Origin: Uranotaenia lowii | Taxonomy: Eukaryota; Arthropoda; Insecta; Diptera; Culicidae | Direction of reading: 5' to 3' | DNA: 64,000 nt | Assembly: GCF_029784155.1 (NCBI RefSeq) | Contig: NC_073692.1 | Location: forward strand, 433,288,228-433,352,227 | Shown: positions 11,351 through 20,490 of the stretch, piece after piece | Position numbering within the stretch: position 1 is the first letter of the stretch | Layout of the letters: every line of letters starts with the position of its first letter | The notes under the pieces: model-generated | Database searches by the model: none | Told to the model about the DNA's origin: nothing | Seen by the model: the letters and a program-made list of their open reading frames with translations, nothing else | Program-made: the position numbers and the translations under genes

Positions 11351-11637
11351 ATTCGAACTGAAAACAAAAATTCTAAACTGGATACAGAATCCAAAATACG
11401 AAAACAGAAATATAATATTGATTTATATAATATGGAACCAAAACCTCCGAGATGAGTTTAGTCTAATTTAAAATCTAACATTCAGAGCTGAATTTCTATC
11501 AATAAGAGAGTTTTTTTTAAACTGTATAAGAATTCTGAACCTGGTATTAGTTTTCGAGGTTGTGTAATCAATTTTGAGTCAAGATTGTTACTCTTGGATA
11601 AACTTACTCAATCATCAAAACTTGATTATAAATTCTT

Positions 11638-12607
11638 ACGGCCATTATGCAGAGAATACTTTTTAACACCTTTTAAAGTATTTTAACGATTTTCAAGATT
11701 GCTAGCGATTTTTCGTTATCTGATTGTTTAGATAAATCATGGTGAAAAAGCAAAATTCAATGTAAAGCCCAAAGATTTCTAACAATTGTTTCCAAAAACT
11801 TGAAATCATGACAAATAAATACTTTGACGTAGTTTTTCGCATCAAATTGACAAATTATCATAAAACTCTGCACCCAATCCAACGAAATTGGCATCTAGAT
11901 ATTCATTGTTTCGCCCCACAATTTCGACGATTTTTCAAAAACGAATCCGGTTTACTGAATCTTGTCAATTTCGATGGTTTTGAGGATTTTTGGACCTTCT
12001 ATAAAAGATTCAGTTTGTACAGAAATGTGAAAAATATCAGATATTAACATAAATGCTTAAGCGATTAAAACTTAGTTCTTTTTACTAATAAACGAAAATA
12101 TTTGTTTTATGAGGTAAATCTATATCAAGACTGTCGAAACTACTCTTACATTAAACAAATTAATTTGAAGATATTTTTGAAGTTCCGTGAAACATTTCTA
12201 AACATGACAATTTTTCCTTTATGTGCCGAGATTCCCGGTTTCTTTCGGTTCGCCGGTGACGCGATGAAATTCCAAAGTTGTTTCGGTATTCCCGGTTCGA
12301 TAGCAAACCTGGATTTTTCATGAAGAAGTTTATAACTTAAATTTTGTAAAATATATTATTTGAGTAGCGGATTAAATTACAACGCGATTGGAAACAGTTT
12401 AGTTTTCATCATGAAAAGCTTTTACCTAAAATGTTTCGAAACATAAAAGTTTCGAAACGCCGAATACTAATCATGCGTTTTCAAGTCGCCGAAATGAATC
12501 AAAATTTGAAAAATTCCGTAGAACCTTCACGATAATGGAAAAACCAAATATTTTTGAATCAAAGTTACCATTTTTGTTATAAAGTATTTTTTTTTTCGTT
12601 TAGTAAA
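11638..12607. other. Unassigned AT-rich span
   Basis: No gene or repeat boundary is supported. Short frames of 73-79 codons at 11808-12047 and 12102-12323 have AT-driven composition and no recognisable domain. Confidence 0.5.
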
Positions 12608-14273
12608 CTGCCGTTCTAAGCAAGATTGTCCCATGTGGAAAAACGTGCAAACGAGAAAAACGCGATTGAAATATCACCTATATTTCCAATTTTTCTCTCA
12701 AACTAAAAATTCACCGACAGTTTTTTCGTAGTGAACAGTTCAAGTTAATCATTTTACAATGTTTTCTGCCAAAAAAATTACATTTCCTACAGAAAAAAAC
12801 CGCAAATTATAGCCAAAAATGCTCCGTGTGACACTTTTGCGTAGAATCAGAACGCATTCCGATGCTAGTTCTACGAAAAACTGTCACACGGCTACAATTT
12901 TTCTATCATTTTAAAATCTTGCGTAGTTTATTTTTTTCCCAAAAACTCATGCTAAACCGTTATTTGAGAAATACCCTCTTTGTTTAGAAAAATGTACACC
13001 GAAACAACTTTTCACATGAACGCTACGTGAAAATGTACATGGATTTTTGCCACCATGAAAATCACGTGGAACCTACGTGAATTTCAGGTAGCAAACAGAG
13101 CTCGCGCAGCAAGCAGGATTCACATAATTTTTGTATGAGTTGTATGTGAGAAAAACGTAGATCGAATGTAACCAGGAATTCGTTCTGCTACGTGTGATTC
13201 ACGTAGAATTCAGTAAACTATAAACTAAGCTTTTTTCGGATCTTTAAAATAAAAAAATGTGTTTATTTAGCAGGACATTCTATTGTTTCCAAGACACAAT
13301 ACACTATTTAAATTCACTTTAGAATTTACACATCACGTATTATTTTAAACAATAATTGTACTTCTCTTATTATTGAACTTCACTTATAGAAAAAAATTAA
13401 AATCCTTACGAAATTGGCATTTGGGTTTCCTCCATAGTGGTCGTCTGGCCGTCCTCCCGATTCCAAGCTCTGTAAAAAATAGCAGAATATTTAAATAACG
13501 AATACACAACCAAAATTTGTCTACTCACGTAAAATCAGCTTCCCCATCATCTTAAATTTCTTTCTTTGATAGCACCAACTGTTGTATCCGCGCCATATTT
13601 AATACTGTATTCTTTCACATAGATTTTACGTGAATAAGTAATTCAGGGCTACGTGAACATCACCTAGAATGTACTAAGTCCCTTTGTACTTGGCGGACCA
13701 CTGGATTTTCACGTAAATCGAATGTGTCTTTGTTTTGACAGCAAACGGCTATGTGAGTTTCACGTACGGATCAAGTGAATTTGTATTAACATCCAAGTGA
13801 TTCACGTAAGTCAAGCAAAAATTCACGTAATCAGCGCCTACGTGAAAATCCAGGTGAATTTAAAGTTTGCTTTTCGGATGAGTGTATAGTTGAGTATGGA
13901 TCTTGTAAGTAGTGCCTACCGAAAAGTGTTTAGTGAAAATTTCTCTGAATAAAACACTCAAGTCTTCTCGCTCCTCCTCTGCCATCTATTTTAGTGTTCT
14001 TTTCAGTGAATAACATTAAATTCAACAGTTTCAACATCTCAAGACAATTTTTCGATGAAATTTGCATTTTTTATAGAATTTTCTCTAGTGTGACATTCTT
14101 GCGTAGAAATATCAACATAGAGACAACCACCTTGATGAAAATTTCGTATAAGTTCAGAACAAAGTATACTTGTTTGTGTTTTTATTCGAAAGTTAACACT
14201 AAAAGAAACCGTTTCCAGCAAAAAAGTGAAAATGACCCAAAAGTCACATGGGACATTCTTGCTTAGAACGGCA
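12608..14273. mobile_element. Inverted-repeat DNA transposon, non-autonomous, 1.67 kb
   Basis: The left end CTGCCGTTCTAAGCAAGATT and the right end, read on the other strand, CTGCCGTTCTAAGCAAGAAT match over about 30 bp, continuing as GTCCCATGTG. Both are flanked by TAAA, a possible 4-bp target duplication. Inside, the segment GTGTGACACTTTTGCGTAGAA (12828-12848) and a related GTGTGACATTCTTGCGTAGAA (14089-14109) suggest internal repeats. No transposase frame survives. A second element appears nested near the centre. The superfamily is not clear from the ends. Confidence 0.75.
12990..13885. mobile_element. Nested element with many ACGTGA subterminal motifs
   Basis: Between about 12990 and 13885 the motif TACGTGA or its complement TCACGTA recurs about ten times, in both orientations and mostly within 250 bp of each end. 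The ends look like imperfect inverted repeats (ACACCGAAACAACTTTTCAC on the left; ACTCATCCGAAAAGCAAACT on the other strand at the right). Clustered subterminal repeats often serve as transposase-binding sites in hAT and related elements. On the minus strand the middle shows a short exon-like piece (about 13395-13472) with a TTTTTTACAG acceptor before it, and a GTGAGT donor near 13525-13530. The boundaries are approximate. Confidence 0.45.
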
Positions 14274-14548
14274 GTAAAGGTGTACTGAGCAAAGCAGTAG
14301 TTTAATAAAGAGGCCAAATTTGTGGAAAGTACAAAAAAAAAATCTTTAACAAGGATTTTGTAATGAAAATTTTCTAAAAACTTTGAGGAATTCCAAAATT
14401 GTCGGTTATTTTGCATCATTTTACAACTTCTGTATTGTCAACAAATTATTCAGTTGCAACTTGTAACTAGTTTAAGATTTTACTTTTTATTAATACTTGC
14501 CCAATCTTTGTAATAAAATATATTGCAAGTGTTCGTTATTGTGCGGCA

Positions 14549-14758
14549 AATTAGGAACATATTGAGGGCCACGAAAAAATGCCATCTTTGGAAAAAAATT
14601 ATGTTCTACGAATAAACCACTAACACAAATTCAATAAATTTGTTCTTCCCGTTACGCAAATTGTCGTGTTAGATTTTGAAGAATATTATTTAAGGTATTT
14701 AAATTGGTCATCTAGAAAAAGAAGAAAAAATATCTCGTATTTGGATCTCTATGTGTTA
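14549..14758. mobile_element. Possible second copy of the TTAA-type MITE
   Basis: The right end, read on the minus strand, gives TTAACACATAGAGATCCAAA then TACGAGATATT. This closely resembles the left end of the element at 605-827. The left boundary, near AACATATTGAGGGCCACGAA, is only weakly similar and no TTAA was found there, so the copy is either degenerate or partial. Confidence 0.3.
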
Positions 14759-15025
14759 AAATATCCTCTAAAAGATATCTATTGTCTCTACATCCTAGTA
14801 TTTAATTTTATTACAAAATACGTCTGTCCGTGAAAGTTACAGAAACAAAACGTTGTTTTCTAAATTTTCCAAATTATTGGTTTTTTTAAAACTTCTATGA
14901 AAGTCTATCCCTTTCTAATATAATTAAAATTAAATTAAACAATTTATCACAATCTTACAGGAAATTTTTTTAGACAAATGATATCGACAAACATGAAAAA
15001 AATTGTAAAGATATATTCCATCAAC

Positions 15026-15034
15026 AAAAAAAAA
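15026..15034 (-). terminator. RNA polymerase III terminator of tRNA-Gly
   Basis: A run of nine A on the plus strand, hence T9 on the minus strand, begins eight bases after the tRNA 3' end. Confidence 0.85.
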
Positions 15035-15041
15035 GGATCGT

Positions 15042-15112
15042 TGCATCGGCCGGGAATCGAACCCGGGCCGCCCGCGTGGCAGGCGAGCATTCTACCACTG
15101 AACCACCGATGC
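15042..15112 (-). tRNA. tRNA-Gly (anticodon GCC)
   Basis: On the minus strand a 71-nt sequence begins GCATCGGTGGTTCAGTGGTA and ends CCCGGCCGATGCA. The acceptor arm pairs GCATCGG with CCGATGC. The A box TGGTTCAGTGG and the B box GGTTCGATTCC are intact, and the anticodon loop CTGCCAC gives GCC. This is the standard eukaryotic glycine tRNA that reads GGC/GGU. It has no intron and CCA is not encoded. A T run follows on the minus strand as the RNA polymerase III stop. Confidence 0.97.
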
Positions 15113-15350
15113 CTTGGTGTTGGAAGGGGAAATAAGGTTGTACATATATTTCTCTTCGAAATTAACCGAATACTCCAACCCAGACGGAGGATACATGCGC
15201 ATTTCCAAGCATAGCAGACGATATGATGATCAGAATCATCATCATTCATCATCAGATTTTATGTTGATGATAAACATGTTGTTTATGTATCCGAAAGTTT
15301 TGACATTAGTCCATCGTACTAGAGAAGAAGGAATTCAATTTAAAGATGCG

Positions 15351-15501
15351 TCCACACTCGACAACTTGAACTGTGATTTCGACTAGGCGAAGAGATGCAT
15401 GTCTCAAGCCTCCCGACAAGTATGGAAGACTTTCTGCAACCAAAAAGTAAACATAAACAAGTCTCATCAACCGAAATCGCAGTTCAAGTTGCCGAGTGTG
15501 G
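15351..15501. repeat. 31-bp inverted repeat around a 90-bp loop
   Basis: TCCACACTCGACAACTTGAA followed by CTGTGATTTCG at 15351-15381 is matched on the other strand at 15471-15501 by TCCACACTCGGCAACTTGAA followed by CTGCGATTTCG, with two differences. Both differences would be G-T pairs or A-C mismatches in a hairpin. It could be a small MITE with its terminal inverted repeats, or an RNA hairpin. It lies between the two tRNA genes. Confidence 0.7.
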
Positions 15502-16049
15502 AAGAAGCAAACCATAAAAAATAGTCTATGAAACCACGATAAAATATCAGAATAGCTTCATCAATACACACTGTATAGAATAACCGTATTTGACAAAAGC
15601 GCACCCGCATTTGAACAGAGTTTTTTTTTTTAAAGAATGCATTAAAATTAGGGCAGTTATACCGTTATACCACCGATCATACTGACTGGACACTCGATTT
15701 CGTTTGTTGGTTAATTTTTTTTAGCAGTCGCAATATCGATTCCAGAGTTTGCATTGATCGCTGAAATGCTACTCCCAGTTGGAAAGTGCCACCCAACTTT
15801 CAAGAAAAAAAATACGCAATTTCAACGATACTATCGAGCCAAACAGGTAAATTTGTCCTAGTGGGAATCTTTGTCAAATTTTGCAAGGTTCGCAATACCG
15901 ACGATAGGTGTTTAATTAGACAGAAAATGATCGGATTTTTGTTGTATCATGTCAAAGTGATCTGTGGTTATGCCATGATTTTAGCCGTAGAATATGGTGT
16001 TATTAAATCTCCTGGAAACTCATGCTCTTTAAGCGTCTATGTTGACAAG

Positions 16050-16121
16050 TCCTCGATAGTATAGTGGTCAGTATCCCCGCCTGTCACGCGGGAGACCGGG
16101 GTTCGATTCCCCGTCGGGGAG
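16050..16121 (+). tRNA. tRNA-Asp (anticodon GTC)
   Basis: A 72-nt sequence begins TCCTCGATAGTATAGTGGTC and ends CCCCGTCGGGGAG. The acceptor arm pairs TCCTCGA with TCGGGGA (one G-T type pair near the end). The anticodon loop CTGTCAC gives GTC. The A box TAGTATAGTGG and B box GGTTCGATTCC are intact and no intron is present. A T6 stop follows at once. It is transcribed away from the tRNA-Gly gene about 940 bp upstream. Confidence 0.97.
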
Positions 16122-16122
16122 G

Positions 16123-16128
16123 TTTTTT
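16123..16128 (+). terminator. RNA polymerase III terminator of tRNA-Asp
   Basis: A run of six T begins two bases after the tRNA 3' end. Confidence 0.85.
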
Positions 16129-17570
16129 GCCACCATTTGAACTTTTCCGTTATATCCTTTTAATGATTCAAAATTTAGTCAAATATGTAAATGTTTTTTT
16201 TATAGTTCAATTAATGTTGCGATTCTGGACTAATTTTTTTTTAAACTAAACACTAAGTCAGTAAAAATAATAGCATAGTAAAATGGTTAACTTACATCAC
16301 AAGAGTACTCACGCGTTTAAGATTCGTAAGATTGATTGATTGATAGATAATAGTTAGAGGCGTTTGCAAAACCTACCTCATGCGCTCATATTCCTCTTAT
16401 TGCTATGAAATTGTTAGCAAATTGAATGTGACAACGAATAATAGAAGATTTTCAATAGATACTGCATTAATCGTTTTATGAAAGATATAGTTTTAGGATA
16501 AAATGAAGAATGTCGAAGAACTATTCGAAAAAACTAACTTATAGATTTGAAAAATTCAAAAGGAATCGAGTTCAGGTGTTCGGTTCGACCGATATATTTT
16601 AACACTCGAAAATATTTAAAGTTTTTAGGGCTTCACTCAATAAAACATTAACAAAAAAAATCGATAAAATTGGGAATGAATTGAGCATAATGATTCACGA
16701 AGATCACTAGGAAAAGGGTTTATCTTGTTCGGATATCTAGCAGTTAAAACAGCTGTTAAAGGGGATCAACCACTACGTTTATTGTTCCAACTTATGTTAC
16801 GAACTCCTGCCGTACTCAACGAAACTAAAATTTAGTAAACCGATAAATAAACACGACTGGAATCATACAAATTTATTACACCATAGTTAATTATTTTTAA
16901 GTGCTTGATGGATATTTTATTCAGACATTTTTTTTCCACAATTCAGGATATTGCATAGTATTATGTTCATTTTCTGCCATTATTCTTATCTGGAAACAGT
17001 TTCAATTTTGTTTTTGGTTTGTTAAGTTTCCGTTTTCATACTGTTTGAAAATATATTTTATCCATTATACTCGTAAAGTGGATACGACTTTCAGAAACTT
17101 AAATTATTCAGTTTTTGTTTTGGTAGTTCAGCAATCATTGTTCCATTAGAAGTAAGGAGTAAAACTGTTGGCCGACGATTCTCACGTTCAGTATTTTAGT
17201 TTTGTTGGTTTCGGAAAGTAAAATCAAATCATTTCTGCAGTTGCATTGATTCATTTTAATACTTTCTATTTCAACCTGAGCGGATCGTTCCATCATTGTT
17301 CAAGTATGTGTGGTTCTCTTTCTGTTGCGTTCTCTGAGTCTTTTAGTTAAAATTTCTGTGAACGATACAAATTAAAAAATGGTTGTTCTTGTTAGAAAAT
17401 GTACCGTGGGTTCAACGGAAGCTGGAAAGAAATGGTTAGATAGAACTCGAAATATATGCGGACAAATGTTCCTCCTTTTGGTTGACTCTGAAATGAAAGC
17501 TAGACAAATCTACCAAAGCAAGTACCCGAGAACTCTTCGGGAATTATTGGTACTTACCGCTCTGTGATGT
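16129..17570. other. AT-rich span between tRNA-Asp and the RRM gene
   Basis: No gene is supported. The right end should hold the 3' untranslated region of the minus-strand RRM gene. An ATTAAA hexamer on the minus strand (17255-17260) is a possible polyadenylation signal. On the minus strand, about 16 bases after the stop codon, the sequence GCGGTAAGTACC matches a 5' splice site, so an intron in the 3' untranslated region or an alternative 3' end is possible. A 62-codon plus-strand frame at 17379-17567 has no recognisable domain. Confidence 0.4.
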
Positions 17571-19198
17571 TTAGTGTTCCATGCGCTGCCTCTTTTGGCC
17601 ATCATTCTTTTCCATGCACTCAAGAACCTTCAACCGGCAATCTCCAATTTGCATTCCATGCAGCTGTTGAATGGCCCGGTCAGCAGCGATGTCACTGGCG
17701 AAAGCAGCATAACCATGGCGCCTATTTGGCACCAGATTTACGTTGATGAGATCTCCGAAGCGACAGAAAGCATCTTGAAGCATTCGAACGGGAATTGCTT
17801 CCGGCATGCAGATGAAGAATGCTTTCTTGGCACACTGGGTGGTATTGGGATTCAGCAACGGTTTTGGTGGTCCCAGTTGTGAGAGTGCGTCGTTGGTGAC
17901 TACTTCTTCCCGGAATTCGTTCTCGAACCGCACAATCACTCGCTCTCCAATAGGGTATTCCAGGCCATGGATTTTGTCCACTGCCCGTTGTGCTTCTTCT
18001 TGGGTACAGTAGACAACGGAAGCGGTTGTGTTAATGTCATCTGAAAATAAAATATTAAAGTTAAACATGTCCCGACAGACAAATTCACAAGAACGCTTAC
18101 TTTGGGTGACAATGTTGCAATACTTCATTCCGGGGGCAATGTCAAAGATCCTCCAGAGGCGGTCCTGGTTCAGATCGCTGCTGCAAATGACAACCAACTT
18201 GACGTCACCACCGCTTCCTTGTCGTTTCGATTGAGGTGAGTGAGTGCGCTTCCGGTTAGCAAAGCCGCCAGATGAAGAGCCACTGTTGTCGTTGTCATTT
18301 CCCTTCAGAGCTTCACGAGGAAGACAAAATTTAGCCCGGTAGCTTGCAGGGGAACCTTCGATGGCCAGAGAGGTCTCCAAGAACGAGGTGAACGTGATGT
18401 AGGCAGCACATTGGCTTTGGTTCTTCTTATCTGGTACCAAGCGAACTTGGGTAACTTCACCAAACTTTTTGAACTCTTCTCTGATCGCTTCCTCGCTCTT
18501 GGAGTTAGGAACAACGGCGAAAAGACGACGGAATTTGTATTCATGCACCTCTTCTGGATGGCCCTCTTCGCGCTTTTTCTGGTAGCTGAAAAAATTGGAA
18601 ACGTTTAGTTTTTAATTTAATCGACAATAAGCGTAAAATATTAAATTTTCTGATATTTAAATGACAATTTAAAAAAAAATTGTATGAACTGAGGCCTTCG
18701 GGAAAAAATTCTTTACTAGAAAAGTGTGACTTGGGGAATAAGTACCCAAAATTTCCGGTGATTTTGATTCAGTAGCCGTGAGATAAGTAACATCAAGTAA
18801 CATAAGATAATATCGATTGAAACACCACCCGGCGACGCCATTTTGTTTTACGACCGGCCCTATTCATGAATGAAAACTTTATTGGTCTCCCAACAGGGTA
18901 CATACCTTGCCGAAATCATGACCTTAATCGGACGCGTTTCGCCATCCAGATAGGAACCATTTTTGCGAAGACCCCGTGCAGCCGAAGAAGTCTTGGTAAA
19001 CTTTACATAGGCAATTCCCTTTCCGACGCCAGTGTTCTTGTCTTTAATGACAACACACTCCTCGATTTCGCCATCGTCCTGGAAGTGCTTGGTTAGCATT
19101 TCCTGGGTCACGTTACGGCCGCAGATGATGAACAGGCGGCTCATCGGTGGCACCTCGGAGATTTCCTTCCGTTCCTTGCCATTGTTTTGGTCATGCAT
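17571..19198 (-). CDS. Rbm45: RBM45-like RNA-binding protein with four RRM domains (three exons)
   Basis: Coding exons on the minus strand are 19198-18906, 18585-18101 and 18040-17571, joined by GT-AG introns of 320 and 60 bp. They total 1248 nt and encode 415 residues. RRM1 spans about residues 19-97 (RNP2 LFIICG at 22-27, RNP1 KGIAYVKF at 60-67). RRM2 spans about 117-193. A Ser/Gly/Asn-rich basic linker covers about 194-222. RRM3 spans about 226-300 (VKLVVICSS start), and RRM4 about 331-402 (AFFICMP; HGYAAFAS at 368-375). The tail has a basic KRQR cluster that may be a nuclear localisation signal. Domain number, order and length fit the RBM45/DRB1 family, known as nuclear RNA-binding proteins that homo-oligomerise. 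The start ATG opens the first exon in frame just upstream of RRM1. Codon use and domain integrity show an active host gene. The symbol is by resemblance only. Confidence 0.85.
18041..18100 (-). other. 60-bp second intron, readable in frame
   Basis: On the minus strand the intron starts GTAAGCG and ends TTTTATTTTCAG. Its length is a multiple of three and it contains no stop in the reading frame of the gene. Retention would therefore insert about 20 residues into RRM3 rather than truncate the protein. The removed stretch is Phe- and Asn-rich and breaks the RRM pattern, so splicing is the expected outcome. Confidence 0.8.
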
Positions 19199-19994
19199 TT
19201 TCGCGTTTTAAGGCTACTCGCTGTGCACAGACAGAAATGCAAATTCACTGATCACGACGGAGATCCCCTTCAACAAAACAAATCTTCACTGGAAGAAAGT
19301 CACACACGGAATGAAGAAGTGCTTTCAGTCAAGTTGGGCGATAGCCGTGATAAGGTAGATGACCACACTATAGACCAAGCAAAATTCAAGATTTTGTTTG
19401 CTTTTTGGGTATTAGGTACTAGGGTTTTTATTTATTGCAAAGAATTTATAGACAGAACAATTTTTTCTACCGTTGAAATATGAGAAAATGATTTTCAGGT
19501 ATAATAAATCAACATAAACATTTCTTATTTGCTATCACTTTACCTGGCCATCTACCCTAATTCAACCGACTTTTCATCAGCTTTGATAGTGGTAGTGAAG
19601 CAGGCAGTCAGCTTTCAATGACGATGGTCCATCATCGAACCGCCCGGTTGTTGACGTTGTTTTGTTGACAGTAGTCAGTAGGGGTGCCATGCAAATTATG
19701 TCCCATAATATCTTAAGTGTTATTTTCAAATAAAATTATTTCCAATAAAATTGAAAATAATTATTCATGGGTAATAAATGTTGAATAAATTGATTTTGTT
19801 TTACTTGTTCATCGATTTATTGAAAAGTTAGTTTGATGAAGTGTCAATGAATGAATTGAAAACAAATCTTAATCAGCGAATTTCTTGAACAGACAAATTT
19901 GATTTTATTCATTGATTAAATAACTGACCTATTCATGATTGAATTTCATCAAATCGGATAATAATGAGAAGCCTCGATGAGTTAAACATATTAA
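19199..19994. other. Upstream region of the RRM gene
   Basis: This span should hold the 5' untranslated region and promoter of the minus-strand RRM gene. No TATA box or initiator could be fixed with confidence. A less AT-rich patch at about 19570-19690 includes the perfect palindrome CGATGGTCCATCATCG-like stretch near 19622. No other gene is seen. Confidence 0.35.
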
Positions 19995-20490
19995 CTTTTG
20001 TCATTTTTGTCATTTTTTGTAATTTTTGTAATTTTATTAATTTGTGTAAATTTAGTCATTTTTGTCATTTTTTGTCATTTTTGTCAATTTTGTCATTTTT
20101 GTCATTTTTGTCATTTTTGTCATTTTTTTCATTTTTGTCATTTTTGTCATTTTTGTCATTTTTGTCATTTTTGTCATTTTTGTCATTTTTGTCATTTTTG
20201 TCATTTTTGTCATTTTTGTCATTTTTGTCATTTTTGTCATTTTTGTCATTTTTGTCATTTTTGTCATTTTTGTCATTTTTGTCATTTTTGTCATTTTTGT
20301 CATTTTTGTCATTTTTGTCATTTTTGTCATTTTTGTCATTTTTGTCATTTTTGTCATTTTTGTCATTTTTGTCATTTTTGTCATTTTTGTCATTTTTGTC
20401 ATTTTTGTCATTTTTGTCATTTTTGTCATTTTTGTCATTTTTGTCATTTTTGTCATTTTTGTCATTTTTGTCATTTTTGTTATTTTCTAT
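19995..20490 (+). repeat. 9-bp minisatellite, about 48 units (ATTTTTGTC)
   Basis: From about 20055 to 20485 the unit ATTTTTGTC repeats with almost no change. The left shoulder from about 19995 is a degenerate version (ATTTTTGTA, ATTTAGTC). The unit is the reverse complement of that in the 41755-44950 array. Because nine is a multiple of three, five of six frames stay open as tripeptide repeats; they are not treated as genes. Confidence 0.97.

Larger units (their letters stand above)
6228..11637. repeat. Diverged 2-kb interspersed repeat, copy B, split by three insertions
   Basis: Homologous to 24-2240 in the same order and orientation. It is interrupted by a family 1 foldback element, by an LTR element inside that foldback, and by a 5'-truncated RTE fragment. 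After removing 7009-10450 and 10599-11350 plus one target duplication, the remaining pieces join into a sequence that follows copy A. The two copies are well diverged, so the repeat itself is old while some insertions are young. Confidence 0.6.
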
